From NCBI GenBank assembly GCA_021298085.1, contig JAJTDE010000051.1, forward strand, positions 1 through 60,429: a DNA stretch of 60,429 nucleotides, read 5' to 3'. Positions 44,084 to 53,800 of this stretch are shown here, piece after piece. Both the position numbers and the translations under genes were made by a program. The notes below the pieces were generated by a model that saw nothing but the letters and a program-made list of their open reading frames with translations, did no database searches and was not told the DNA's origin. How positions within the stretch are numbered: position 1 is the first letter of the stretch; the number at the start of each line of letters is the position of its first letter. The DNA is from Rubrivivax sp. Lineage in GTDB: Bacteria; Pseudomonadota; Gammaproteobacteria; Burkholderiales; Burkholderiaceae_C.

Positions 44084-45541
44084 ATGACCGAACTCGCCTT
44101 CCTCACTGCGATCGAGCTGTCGCGCCGGCTTCGTCGCGGCGAGCTGAGCGCGGTGGCGCTGCTGGACCACCTTTTGGCCCGCATCGAGCGCCACGACACC
44201 ACCCTCAACGCCGTGGTGGTGCGCCACATCGCCCACGCCCGCAGCCGCGCCGCCGAGGCCGATGCCGCGCTGGCCAGGGGTGAGCACTGGGGCCCACTGC
44301 ACGGCCTGCCGATGACGGTGAAGGAATCGTTCGACGTGCCCGGCCTGCCCACGACCTGGGGGCTGGAGGCGTTTCGGGGCAACACCGCCACCGGCCATTC
44401 GGTGGCCACGCAGCGGCTGGAAGCGGCCGGCGCCATCGTCTTCGGCAAGACCAACGTGCCTTCGGCGCTGGCCGATTGGCAGAGCTTCAACCCGATCTAC
44501 GGCACCACCCGCAACCCCTGGGACACCGGCCGCACGCCGGGTGGCTCATCGGGCGGTTCCGCCGCTGCGCTGGCCGCCGGCTTCACGCCGCTGGAGCTGG
44601 GCAGTGACATTGGCGCCAGCATCCGCAACCCGGCGCATTACTGCGGTGTCTACGGCCACAAGCCCACCTGGGGCGTGGTGCCCATGGAAGGCCATCAGCT
44701 GCCGGGTGATGTCTGCATCGACGCGCTGGACATCGCGGTGGCCGGCCCCTTGGCGCGCAGCGCGCACGACTTGTCTCTGGCGATGGACGTGCTGAGCAGC
44801 CCGCTGCAGCTGTTCGGCCCGCTGGGCTGGCACCCGGTGGCCTGGCGCGATGCGGGCCTGGCACCGCGCCAGCTGCGAGTGGCGGTGGTCACCGATGATG
44901 CCTGCGCCGAAGTGGACGCCCCGGTGCGGCGCGGCCTGGAAGACCTGGCCGCCTTCCTGCGTGAGCAGGGGCTGACGGTGAGCGAGACCGCACGCCCGGT
45001 GGACAGCGCCGAGGCCTGGGAGGTGTATGTGCACCTGGTGCGTGCCGCCACGGGGGCCCACCTGAACGACGCCGACTACGCCGCTGCGCAAGCCCATGCC
45101 GCGCAGCACCCGCCCGGCAGCCGCAGTTTTGCGGGCTGGAACTGGCGCGGCAACACGCTCACGCACCGCGATTGGGTGCACTACGACGAGCGCCGCGCCA
45201 CGCTGCGCCGCCAATGGGCCCGTTTCTTCGATCAGTGGGACCTGCTCATCTGCCCCGTGGCCACCACGGCCGCCTTTCCCCACATGCAGACGGGCTTCCG
45301 CTGGGAGCGCATGGTCACGGTCAATGGCCGGCCCCAGCCGTCCACCGATTCGCTCTTCTGGGCCGGCTACCCCGGACTGGTGGGCCTGCCGTCCACCGTG
45401 GTGCCGCTGACGGCCTCGCCCGAGGGCCTGCCCATCGGCGCGCAGATCGTCGGGCCCGTGCTGGGTGACCCTGTCTGCCTGCGCTTCGCACGTTTTCTGG
45501 AAGAACACTGGCGGGCCTTTGTGCCGCCGCCGGGCTTCTGA
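44084..45541 (+). CDS. Amidase (amidase-signature family), first of a pair
   Basis: Cytoplasmic hydrolase of 485 residues that cleaves carboxamides. The Ser-cisSer-Lys triad is visible: Lys80 in MTVKES, Ser155 in GGSSGGSAAALAAG and nucleophile Ser179 in GSDIGASIRNPA. The rest follows the family to the C-terminal LPIGAQIVGPVLGD. It is the first gene of an amidase pair: its TGA overlaps the next ATG by one base (TGATG at 45539-45543). An ABC peptide importer follows the pair, so the enzyme probably acts on an imported amide or peptide-like compound. Confidence 0.95.
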   Translation: MTELAFLTAIELSRRLRRGELSAVALLDHLLARIERHDTTLNAVVVRHIAHARSRAAEADAALARGEHWGPLHGLPMTVKESFDVPGLPTTWGLEAFRGNTATGHSVATQRLEAAGAIVFGKTNVPSALADWQSFNPIYGTTRNPWDTGRTPGGSSGGSAAALAAGFTPLELGSDIGASIRNPAHYCGVYGHKPTWGVVPMEGHQLPGDVCIDALDIAVAGPLARSAHDLSLAMDVLSSPLQLFGPLGWHPVAWRDAGLAPRQLRVAVVTDDACAEVDAPVRRGLEDLAAFLREQGLTVSETARPVDSAEAWEVYVHLVRAATGAHLNDADYAAAQAHAAQHPPGSRSFAGWNWRGNTLTHRDWVHYDERRATLRRQWARFFDQWDLLICPVATTAAFPHMQTGFRWERMVTVNGRPQPSTDSLFWAGYPGLVGLPSTVVPLTASPEGLPIGAQIVGPVLGDPVCLRFARFLEEHWRAFVPPPGF

Positions 45542-47019
45542 TGGGTTCCTTGCGTGAGCTGCTGGATGGCAGCGCCGAGGCCTTGTCGGCGGCCATCCAA
45601 CGCCGCCAGGTTTCCTGCCGCGAGGTGATGGCGGCCACGCTGGCGCGCGTCGACGCCTTGAACCCGCGCTTCAACGCCATCGTCAACCGGGCAGCCCCCG
45701 AAACCCTGCTGGCCCAGGCCGACCAACGCGACGCCGAACTGGCACCGCGCCGCAGCGCCCCAGGCAGCCGCGGCTGGCTGCACGGCATTCCGCAGGCCAT
45801 CAAGGACACGGGCCACGCCGAAGGTTTTCCCACCACCTTCGGCAGCCCCTTGCTGGCCCAGGCGTTTCCGGCGCGGGACAGCCGCTTTGTGCAGCGCATG
45901 AAGGCCGCCGGCTGCATCGTCATCGGCAAGACCAACATGCCGGAATTCGGCCTGGGCTCGCACACCTACAACCGCCTCTTTGGCGGCACGCCCAACGCCT
46001 GGGACCCGACGGTCAGCGCGGGGGGCTCCAGCGGCGGTGCGGCCGTATCCCTGGCGCTGCGGCTGCTGCCGGTGGCCGATGGGTCTGACTTCATGGGTTC
46101 GCTGCGCAACCCGGCCGGCTGGAACCATGTGTTTGGCCTGCGGCCCAGCCAGGGCCGAGTGCCGGCCTACCCGAAGCCCGAGCTCTTTGTCAGCCAGCTG
46201 GGCACCGACGGGCCGATGGGCCGCACCGTGCGCGACGTGGCAGCCCTGCTGTCCACCCAGGCTGGGCACGATCCGCTGGCGCCGCTGTCGTTGAGCGACG
46301 CGCCCAGAAGCTTTGTGCCCACACCGCGCCAGGCCGCCACCGCCGCGCGCGGCGCGCGCATCGGCTGGCTGGGTGACCTGGGTGGCCACCTGGCCATGGA
46401 GCCCGGCATCCTGCCGGTGTGCGAGCAGGCGCTCCAGGTGCTGGCCGATGCCGGCGCGGTGGTCGAACCCATCCCGCTGGGCTTCAGCGCCGCGCAGCTC
46501 TGGGACGCCTGGCTGGTGTGGCGCCGGGCGCTGGTGGCGCCTTCGGTGGCGGCGGCCCTGGCAGGCCGGCCCGAGGCGCGCGTACAGGTCAAGCCAGAAG
46601 CCCTCTGGGAGATGGACCGCGGGCAGGACCTCTCCATGATGGCCTTCATGCAGGCCGCGCAGGTGCGCAGCGCCTTTCACAGCCACCTGGTGCAGCTGAT
46701 GGCGCGGTATGACGCGCTGGCGCTGCCCGTTGCACAAGTCTGGCCGTTTGACCAGCAGCTGACCTGGCCGCGCAGCATCAACGGCCGCGCCATGGACACC
46801 TACCACCGCTGGATGGAGGTGACGCTGTACGCCACCTTTGCCGGGTTGCCCGCCATCAGCGTGCCGGCCGGCTTTGACCCCAGCGGCCGCTGGCCCATGG
46901 GCCTGCAGCTGATCGGCCGCCCACAGGGCGATGCGGCGCTGCTGGCGCTGGCCGCCGCCTACGAGACCCAGGTGCTTTCCCTGCTGTCCAACCGCCCCGC
47001 GGCATCGTGTTTGCCCTAG
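45541..47019 (+). CDS. Amidase (amidase-signature family), second of the pair
   Basis: Cytoplasmic amidase of 492 residues, distinct from its neighbour. Triad: Lys88 in QAIKDTG, Ser163 in SAGGSSGGAAVSLAL, and Ser187 in GSDFMGSLRNPA. The KDT instead of KDN/KES after the catalytic Lys and the FMGS variant of the nucleophile loop are like those of a common proteobacterial subgroup. ATG 45541 overlaps the stop of the first amidase. It ends 57 bases before the ABC substrate-binding protein, which has its own ribosome site (GAAGGAG). Likely co-transcribed with the importer. Confidence 0.95.
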   Translation: MGSLRELLDGSAEALSAAIQRRQVSCREVMAATLARVDALNPRFNAIVNRAAPETLLAQADQRDAELAPRRSAPGSRGWLHGIPQAIKDTGHAEGFPTTFGSPLLAQAFPARDSRFVQRMKAAGCIVIGKTNMPEFGLGSHTYNRLFGGTPNAWDPTVSAGGSSGGAAVSLALRLLPVADGSDFMGSLRNPAGWNHVFGLRPSQGRVPAYPKPELFVSQLGTDGPMGRTVRDVAALLSTQAGHDPLAPLSLSDAPRSFVPTPRQAATAARGARIGWLGDLGGHLAMEPGILPVCEQALQVLADAGAVVEPIPLGFSAAQLWDAWLVWRRALVAPSVAAALAGRPEARVQVKPEALWEMDRGQDLSMMAFMQAAQVRSAFHSHLVQLMARYDALALPVAQVWPFDQQLTWPRSINGRAMDTYHRWMEVTLYATFAGLPAISVPAGFDPSGRWPMGLQLIGRPQGDAALLALAAAYETQVLSLLSNRPAASCLP

Positions 47020-47076
47020 CGGACAAGCGCGCGGCCGGAACCAGAATCACCCACCCGAGAACGAGAAGGAGCTGAC

Positions 47077-48666
47077 ATGCGATTTGCGCGCCGTTCACTG
47101 TTGACGCTGGCCACCTCGGCCCTGTTGCTGGCCGGCACCCACGGTGCCGCGCTGGCCCAGACCACCACGCTGAAGTTTGTGCCCCACGCCAACCTGACGG
47201 TGCTGGACCCTGTCTGGACAACGGCCTACGTCACGCGCAACCATGCCTACATGGTCTACGACACGCTGTTCGGGGTGAACCAGAAAGGCGAGATCAAGCC
47301 GCAGATGGTCGACAAGTGGACGACCAGCAAGGACGGCAAGACCTGGACCTTCACGCTGCGCGATGGCCTGGAATTCCACGACGGCAAGCCGGTGACCAGC
47401 GAAGACGTCGTCGCCTCGCTCAAACGCTGGAGCGCACGCGACGCGATGGGCGGCGTGCTGGGCAAGTTCATCGCCAGCTACGAGGCGGTGGACGCCAAGA
47501 CCTTCAAGCTCAACCTGAACGAGCCCTGCGGCATCGTGCTGGACGCGCTGGGCAAGCCCTCGTCCAACGTACCCTTCATCATGCCGGCGCGCATCGCCGC
47601 CACCTCGCCCACCGAGCAGATCAAGGAATCCATCGGTTCCGGCCCCTTCATCTTCAAGGCCGACGAGTTCAAGCCGGGTGAGAAGGTGGTCTACCTGAAG
47701 AACCCGAAGTACCGGCCGCGCGCCGAGCCGATTGACGGCCTGACCGGCGGCAAGGTGGTGCACGTGGACCGTGTCGAATGGGTCATCATCCGTGACCCGC
47801 AGACCCAGTTCAACGCCATCAAGGCCGGTGAGGTGGATTGGGTGGAGCAGCCCGCCTTTGACCAGATCTCGTCGCTGAAGGCCACGCCCGATGTGCGCAT
47901 CGACGACTTCGCGGTGGCGGGTCTGTCCTTCATCATGCGCTTCAACCACCTGCACAAGCCCTTCAACAACCCGAAGATTCGCCAGGCCGCCATGGTGGCC
48001 ATCGGGCAGGAGGCCTTCCTGAAGACGCAGGTGGGTGTGCCGGGGCTGTTCCGCTACTGCCCCAGCATCTACCCCTGCGGCACACTGTACGCCACCGACA
48101 AGACGGGTTACTTCACCGGCGTGGCCAACCCGCAGAAAGCGCAGGCCATGCTGAAGGAAGCGGGTTATGACGGTACGCCCGTCACGCTGATGCGTCCGAC
48201 AGACCTGGCGTCCATCGCCAAGATCCCGCTGGTGGCCAAGCAGCAGCTGGAAGCGGCTGGCTTCAAGGTCGATTTCCAGCAGATGGACTGGGCCAGCCTG
48301 GTGGCGCGCCGCGCCAAGAAAGACCCGCCGGCCAATGGCGGCTGGAACATCTTCCTCACCGCCTGGACGGCCGGTGACCTGGAAAACCCACTGGGCCAGG
48401 CCATGCTGAACGCCCGGGGTGACCGCGGCTGGTTCGGCTGGCAGGATGAGCCGCGCATCGAACAGGCCAAGGACCGCTTCGCCCGCGCCACCACCGTGGC
48501 CGACAAGAAGAAGATCGCCGAAGAGATCCAACTGCTGGCCATCGAGACCGCCACCCATGCGCCGCTGGGCCAGTACCAGAGCCCGAGCGTGGTGCGCAAG
48601 AACATCAGCAACCTGGTGCCGGTGAATGCCGGGGTGCCGGTGCTGTGGGGCGTGAAGAAGAACTGA
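47077..48666 (+). CDS. ABC transporter substrate-binding protein (SBP family 5, peptide/nickel type)
   Basis: Periplasmic binding protein of 529 residues. Signal peptide (about 1-28, ending AALAQ), then the family 5 fold: LTVLDPVWTTAYVTRNHAYM, the WTFTLRDGLEFHDG core motif (about 86-99), VTSEDVVASLKRW (about 107-119), and GSGPFIFKADEFKPGEKVVY. These proteins bind di- or oligopeptides and related amides. GAAGGAG precedes ATG 47077. It heads a full importer: two permeases and a fused double ATPase follow in order, with amidases upstream and an M81 peptidase downstream, consistent with uptake and breakdown of a peptide-like compound. Confidence 0.95.
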   Translation: MRFARRSLLTLATSALLLAGTHGAALAQTTTLKFVPHANLTVLDPVWTTAYVTRNHAYMVYDTLFGVNQKGEIKPQMVDKWTTSKDGKTWTFTLRDGLEFHDGKPVTSEDVVASLKRWSARDAMGGVLGKFIASYEAVDAKTFKLNLNEPCGIVLDALGKPSSNVPFIMPARIAATSPTEQIKESIGSGPFIFKADEFKPGEKVVYLKNPKYRPRAEPIDGLTGGKVVHVDRVEWVIIRDPQTQFNAIKAGEVDWVEQPAFDQISSLKATPDVRIDDFAVAGLSFIMRFNHLHKPFNNPKIRQAAMVAIGQEAFLKTQVGVPGLFRYCPSIYPCGTLYATDKTGYFTGVANPQKAQAMLKEAGYDGTPVTLMRPTDLASIAKIPLVAKQQLEAAGFKVDFQQMDWASLVARRAKKDPPANGGWNIFLTAWTAGDLENPLGQAMLNARGDRGWFGWQDEPRIEQAKDRFARATTVADKKKIAEEIQLLAIETATHAPLGQYQSPSVVRKNISNLVPVNAGVPVLWGVKKN

Positions 48667-48682
48667 AGCCCGACAGCGACTG

Positions 48683-49636
48683 ATGCTGCGTTTCCTGCTC
48701 CAGCGGCTGGCGGCCGTGCTGCCGGTGCTGTTGGTGGTGTCGGTGGTGGTCTTCCTGATCCTGCGGCTGTCGCCGGGGGACCCGGCGGCCGTCATCGCGG
48801 GCAACAGCGCCACCACCCAAGAGGTGGAGACGGTGCGCGAGCAGCTGGGCCTGAACCGCCCGCTGCTGGTGCAGTACGGCATCTGGCTGGGCAAGGTGCT
48901 GCAGGGGGACCTGGGCTTTTCCTACTACCTCACCAAGCCCGTCACCGAGCTGATCCTGCAGCGCATCGAACCGACGCTGGCGCTGGCGCTCGGCACCATC
49001 GTGCTGGCGGTGCTGGTGGCCGTACCGCTGGGCACGCTGGCCGCCTGGCGCATGGGCGGCTGGCTGGACAGGCTGCTGTCGGGCTTTTCGGTGCTGGGCT
49101 TTTCGGTGCCGGTGTTTGTCATCGGCTACCTGCTGATCTACCTGTTTTCCATCCAGCTGGGCTGGCTGCCGGTGCAGGGCTACAAGCGCCTGTTCGGGCC
49201 CGACGCGCAGGGGCCGTTGGCCTGGGCCCGGCACCTGGTGCTGCCCTGGATCACGCTGGGTTTGATCTATGTGGCGCTGATTGCACGTGTGACGCGGGCC
49301 AGCGTGTCTGAAGCCTTGACCGAAGACTACATCCGCACCGCCCGTGCCAAGGGCATTGCCGAACGCGCGGTGCTGATGCGGCACGCCCTGGCCAACGCGG
49401 CGGTGCCCATCGCCACCGTGGTGGGCATCGGCGTGGCGCTGCTGATTGGCGGCGTGGTGGTCACTGAAACGGTGTATTCCATTCCCGGCCTGGGCTCGCT
49501 GACGGTGGAAGCCGTGCTGAACCGGGACTTTCCCGTGATCCAGGGTGTGGTGCTGTTCTTCAGCGTGCTGTACGTGGTGGTGAACCTGGCGGTGGACGTC
49601 AGCTACCTGTTCCTCGACCCCCGCATCCGCTACTGA
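48683..49636 (+). CDS. ABC transporter permease (DppB-like)
   Basis: Inner-membrane permease of 317 residues with six predicted helices and the BPD_transp_1 fold. The start FLLQRLAAVLPVLLVVSVVVF and PGDPAAVIAGN segment match DppB/OppB. The cytoplasmic EAA loop is in DYIRTARAKGIAERAVLMRHALANA (about 215-240). It follows the binding-protein gene by 16 bases and the second permease follows 4 bases after its stop, so all are in one operon. It forms the membrane channel with the next gene. Confidence 0.96.
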   Translation: MLRFLLQRLAAVLPVLLVVSVVVFLILRLSPGDPAAVIAGNSATTQEVETVREQLGLNRPLLVQYGIWLGKVLQGDLGFSYYLTKPVTELILQRIEPTLALALGTIVLAVLVAVPLGTLAAWRMGGWLDRLLSGFSVLGFSVPVFVIGYLLIYLFSIQLGWLPVQGYKRLFGPDAQGPLAWARHLVLPWITLGLIYVALIARVTRASVSEALTEDYIRTARAKGIAERAVLMRHALANAAVPIATVVGIGVALLIGGVVVTETVYSIPGLGSLTVEAVLNRDFPVIQGVVLFFSVLYVVVNLAVDVSYLFLDPRIRY

Positions 49637-49640
49637 GGCC

Positions 49641-50519
49641 ATGAGTTCGAGCAACGCCTTCTCCCGCCTGTCCCGCAATGGGGCCGTCCGCTTCGGCACC
49701 GTGGTGCTGGGCGCGATGGTGGCCGTCGCGCTGGCCGCGCCCTGGCTGGGCACGGTGGACCCTTCCACCATGGATGCCTCGCACATCTACGCCGAAAGCG
49801 GGCGTGTGGCGCCCTTTGCCATGCCCGACGGCAGCAGCGTGAACCACACGCTGCGCATGGGCGGCGACAGCCTGGGCCGCGACATCTGGAGCCGCGTGGT
49901 CTATGGCACACGGGTCTCGCTGATCGTGGGCCTGGCCACGGCCTGTGTGGCGCTGCTGCTGGGGGGCCTGCTGGGCATGCTGGCTGGCTACTTCCGCGGC
50001 GTCGATGCCGTGCTGATGCGCGTGATGGACGGGCTGATGGCCATCCCGTCCATCCTGCTGGCGATTGCCCTGGTGGCCGCGCTGGGCGCGCAGGTGTGGA
50101 CAGTGGTGGTGGCGATTGCCATCCCGGAGGTACCGCGCGTGACGCGGCTGGTGCGTTCGCTGGTGCTGACGCTGCGCGAGGAACCCTTTGTGGAAGCCGC
50201 CCGCGCGCTGGCCACGCCCACGCCCATCATCCTGTGGCGGCACATCCTGCCCAATGCCCTGGCGCCGCTGATCGTGCAGGGCACCTTCATCGCCGCCAGT
50301 GCGGTGCTGACCGAAGCCATCCTCAGCTTCCTGGGCCTGGGCCTGCCGCCCGATGTGCCCACCTGGGGCAACATCATGGCCGAAGGCCGCATCGCCTTCA
50401 GCCAGTACCCCGGCGCCGTGCTTTGGCCGGCCTTGTTCCTGGTGCCCACGGTGCTGGCCGTCAACCTGCTGGGCGACGGCCTGCGGGACGTGCTCGACCC
50501 GAAGTTTGCCAAGCGATGA
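49641..50519 (+). CDS. ABC transporter permease (DppC-like)
   Basis: Inner-membrane permease of 292 residues, second half of the channel. An N-terminal helix, the DppC periplasmic loop with GGDSLGRDIWSRVVYGTRVS (about 73-92), and five more helices. The EAA loop reads FVEAARALATPTPIILWRHIL (about 183-203). The stop overlaps the ATG of the ATPase gene (ATGA, 50516-50519), a translational-coupling arrangement typical of Dpp/Opp operons. Confidence 0.96.
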   Translation: MSSSNAFSRLSRNGAVRFGTVVLGAMVAVALAAPWLGTVDPSTMDASHIYAESGRVAPFAMPDGSSVNHTLRMGGDSLGRDIWSRVVYGTRVSLIVGLATACVALLLGGLLGMLAGYFRGVDAVLMRVMDGLMAIPSILLAIALVAALGAQVWTVVVAIAIPEVPRVTRLVRSLVLTLREEPFVEAARALATPTPIILWRHILPNALAPLIVQGTFIAASAVLTEAILSFLGLGLPPDVPTWGNIMAEGRIAFSQYPGAVLWPALFLVPTVLAVNLLGDGLRDVLDPKFAKR

Positions 50520-52150
50520 ACCCGCCCGTCTTGCGCATCGATGCCCTGAGCGTGGCCTTGCCCGCGGGGGCTGACCGCGCGCATGCCGTCGAAGGCATCA
50601 GCCTGGCCATCCACGCCGGGCAGACGCTGTGTGTGGTGGGCGAAAGCGGCAGCGGCAAGAGCGTGATGGCCACCACCGTGATGGGCCTGCTGCCGCGCGA
50701 GCTGACGGTGGCCGCCGGCGGCCTGTGGCTCAAAGGCGAGCCGCTGCACGAAGCCTCACCCGAGCGGCTGCGCGCGCTGCGCGGCCAGACCATGGGCATG
50801 GTCTTCCAGGAGCCGATGACGGCCCTGAACCCGGTGATGGCCTGCGGCGACCAGGTCGACGAACTGCTGCGCACGCACACCGATTGGGGCGCCATGCAGC
50901 GCAAGGCCGAGATCCTGCGGGTGTTTGAACGCGTGAAGCTGCCCGAGCCAGAGCGCATCTTTGGCAGCTACCCGCACCAGCTCTCGGGCGGGCAGCGCCA
51001 GCGCATCGTCATTGCGATGGCGGTGATCCTCAAGCCGGCCTTGCTGATCTGCGACGAACCCACCACCGCGCTGGACGTCACCACGCAGAAGGAGATCCTG
51101 GCGCTGATCGAGGAACTGCAGCGCGAGCAAGGCGCCGCCGTGCTGTTCATCACCCACGACATGGGTGTGGTGGCCGAGATCGCCGACGAGGTGCTGGTGA
51201 TGAACCAGGGCCGGGCGGTGGAGCTGGGCACCCGCGAGCAGGTTTTGCAGTCCCCGCGTGAGGCCTACACCCAGATGCTCTTGGCGGCCGTGCCCAGCAT
51301 CCAGCCACCCCCGCCACGGCCCGAGCCCACCGGGGCCGTGCTGCTGCGGGGCGAGGCCGTCAGCAAGACCTACAGCAGCCGCAACTGGCTGGGCCGCGAG
51401 CGGGCCACGCACGCCCTGCAGGAGGCCGCGCTGACCGTGCGCGCCGGTGAGACGGTGGGCATCGTCGGCGAAAGCGGCAGCGGCAAGAGCACCTTTGCGC
51501 GCTGCCTGATCCGCCTGATCGAGCCCACGGCGGGCCGCATCCACTGGGGCGATGCCGAGGTGGCGGAACTGCCGGAACGCCGGCTGCGCCCACTGCGCCA
51601 CCGCGTGCAGGTGGTGTTTCAAGACCCTAACCGCAGCCTCAACCCGCGGCTGCGCATCGGCGAAAGCCTGATCGAAGGCGCGGTGAACTTTGGTGCCACA
51701 CGCGCCGAAGCCCAGGCCCGCGCCGCCAGCCTGATGGATAAGGTGCGCCTGCCCCGCGAAGGCCTGCAGCGTTACCCCAGCCAGTTCAGCGGCGGCCAGC
51801 GCCAGCGGCTGGCCATTGCGCGCGCGCTGGCCTGCCAGCCGCATGTGCTGGTGGCCGACGAGGCGGTCAGTGCGCTGGATGTGTCGGTACAGGCGCAGAT
51901 CCTCGCGCTGCTGCGCGACATCCAGGCCGAGCTGGGCCTGGGCATGCTCTTCATCACGCACGACCTGCGCGTGGCCGCCCAGCTGTGTGACCGCGTCATC
52001 GTGATGCACCAGGGCCGCATCGTCGAACAGGGCCCCACGGCCGCGCTATACGCCGCGCCGCAGCACGCCTACACCCAGAAGCTGTTTGCCGCCGCGCCTG
52101 GGGCGGGCGTGGCGTGGGGTGGCGCCCGGGTGGCCGCGCCGGCCGCCTGA
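50516..52150 (+). CDS. ABC transporter ATP-binding protein, fused double domain (DppD-DppF type)
   Basis: Cytoplasmic energy subunit of 544 residues with two complete nucleotide-binding domains in one chain. Domain 1 (about 5-255): Walker A GESGSGKS, signature LSGGQRQR, Walker B LLICDEP, His in ITHD. Domain 2 (about 275-535): Walker A GESGSGKS, signature FSGGQRQR, Walker B HVLVADEA, ITHD. The Walker B of domain 2 reads VADEA rather than VCDEP, a known variation. Fusion of DppD and DppF is common in this subfamily. ATG 50516 overlaps the permease stop. The M81 peptidase remnant follows 13 bases later. Confidence 0.96.
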   Translation: MNPPVLRIDALSVALPAGADRAHAVEGISLAIHAGQTLCVVGESGSGKSVMATTVMGLLPRELTVAAGGLWLKGEPLHEASPERLRALRGQTMGMVFQEPMTALNPVMACGDQVDELLRTHTDWGAMQRKAEILRVFERVKLPEPERIFGSYPHQLSGGQRQRIVIAMAVILKPALLICDEPTTALDVTTQKEILALIEELQREQGAAVLFITHDMGVVAEIADEVLVMNQGRAVELGTREQVLQSPREAYTQMLLAAVPSIQPPPPRPEPTGAVLLRGEAVSKTYSSRNWLGRERATHALQEAALTVRAGETVGIVGESGSGKSTFARCLIRLIEPTAGRIHWGDAEVAELPERRLRPLRHRVQVVFQDPNRSLNPRLRIGESLIEGAVNFGATRAEAQARAASLMDKVRLPREGLQRYPSQFSGGQRQRLAIARALACQPHVLVADEAVSALDVSVQAQILALLRDIQAELGLGMLFITHDLRVAAQLCDRVIVMHQGRIVEQGPTAALYAAPQHAYTQKLFAAAPGAGVAWGGARVAAPAA

Positions 52151-52163
52151 ACGGGAGAGTTGG

Positions 52164-53568
52164 ATGACACGCATTCTGGTGGCTGGCTACCAGCACGAGA
52201 CCAATACCTTTGCGCCTTCGCTGGCCACCTGGGCGGCCTTCCAGCGCGGCGATGCCTTCCCGGCCTACGGCCGCGGCGCCACCATCCTGGAGACCTTCCG
52301 CGGCGTCAATGCCCCGCTGGGCGGTTTCATCGATGCCGCCCACGCGCAGGGCTGGCAGCTGGTGCCCTCGTGCTGGGCCGGCGCCACGCCCTCGTCGTAC
52401 GTCACCACCGAGGCCTTCGAGCGCATCTGCGACGCCATCCTGACGGACACCGAAGCCGCGCTGGCCCAGGGCCTGGACGGCATCTACCTCGATCTTCACG
52501 GCGCTGCCGTGGCCCAGCACGCCGACGACAGCGAAGCTGAGCTGCTGGCCCGGCTGCGCGCGCGGGTGGGCCCGCGCATGCCCATCGTCACCAGCCTGGA
52601 CCTCCACGCCAACGTGACACCCCGCATGCTGGCCCTGGCCGATGCCATGGTGGCCTACCGCACCTACCCGCACGTGGACATGGCCGCCACCGGCGAACGC
52701 GCCGCCGCGCTGCTGGCCCAGCGCCTGGCCAGCGGCCAGCGCCCGGCCCTGCACGCACGCGCGCTGCCCTTCCTGATTCCCCTGAACGCGCAAAGCACCT
52801 GGATGGCACCGGCCCAGGGGCTGTATGCGCAGCTGGAGGAACTGAGCGCCCGGCACGGCAGCTGCCTGAGCTTCTGCATGGGCTTTCCCGCCGCTGATTT
52901 TGAGGGTTGTGTGCCCATGGTCTGGGGCCATGGCGGCGAGGTGGAACGTGCCGTGGAGGCGCTGTACGAGGCCGTGGCCGAGCCCACCCAATGGACACTG
53001 CAGGTGCTCAGCGCAGCCGATGCCGTGGCCCGCGCGCTGCAGGTGTGCCGCACGGCCAGCCGCCCCGTGGTGCTGGCCGACACACAAGACAACCCCGGCG
53101 CTGGCGGTGACAGCAACACCACCGGCATGCTGCACGCCCTGCTGGCCCAGGGTGCCGGCCAACAGCACCCCGGCCAGGTGGGGCCTGGGCGGCAGCTTTG
53201 AAGGGTGCATCGGCACGGCCGTGCCCACCTTCACCGGCCAGCTGAGTGACCCACCCGTGCAGGGCCGCTTCACCGTCAAGGCCTTGTCCGACGGCGTTTG
53301 CACCCTCAAGGGCCCGATGATGACCGGCCTGCGCACCCAGTTCGGCCCCAGCGCCTGCCTGGAGATCAACGGCGTGCTCGTCGCCGTGGTCAGCGGCAAA
53401 TCCCAGCTGCTGGACCGCGAGATGCTGCGCATGCTGGGCGTGCAGCCCGAAGGCCAGCGCATCATCGTGGTGAAGAGCTCCAACCACTTCCGGGCTGACT
53501 TCACGCCCATGGCGTATTTGCCGTGGAAGAAGCTGGCGGCGGGGGTGAGGACGAGGCCGGTGGGGTGA
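52164..53568 (+). pseudogene. M81-family metallopeptidase (MlrC-like), frameshifted with internal deletions
   Basis: The first frame from ATG 52164 (GGGAGAG upstream) has HETNTF, DLHGAAV, LDLHANV and DTQDNPGAGGDSNTTG, the conserved blocks of the M81/MlrC family including zinc ligands. After MLHALLAQGAGQ (about 53160) about 30 residues are lost and the frame changes; the sequence then continues in another frame as LGGSFEGCIG to VVKSSNHFRADFTPMA. A second in-frame loss of about 20 residues lies just before LPWKKL. The intact paralog at 57023-58531 shows the expected length. Likely inactive, unless the break is an assembly error. It is the last gene of the amidase/ABC operon. Confidence 0.8.
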
Positions 53569-53800
53569 AGCGCCGAGGCCCACGCAGGTCTTCAGCTTCG
53601 TTTCAGCTTTGTGAGGATTTTGCAGCGGCGCTGCCTGGCGTGTAGAGGCGTCGCAGCGGGCATTCGCGATGGCAGCATCGCCGCCCGGACCGCATTCGCC
53701 GACACATTCTGTGACATCCCTCACGGGTCGCGTTGCCTAGGATGGGCTTCAACGCAGGGCTTCTCCGAGGCCTCGTACCCGGAGTGTCAGCAGCGCCGAC

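Noticed and set aside
47095..48894. 599-codon leftward frame opposite the SBP and permease genes
   Set aside because: Antisense shadow covering parts of two clear genes.
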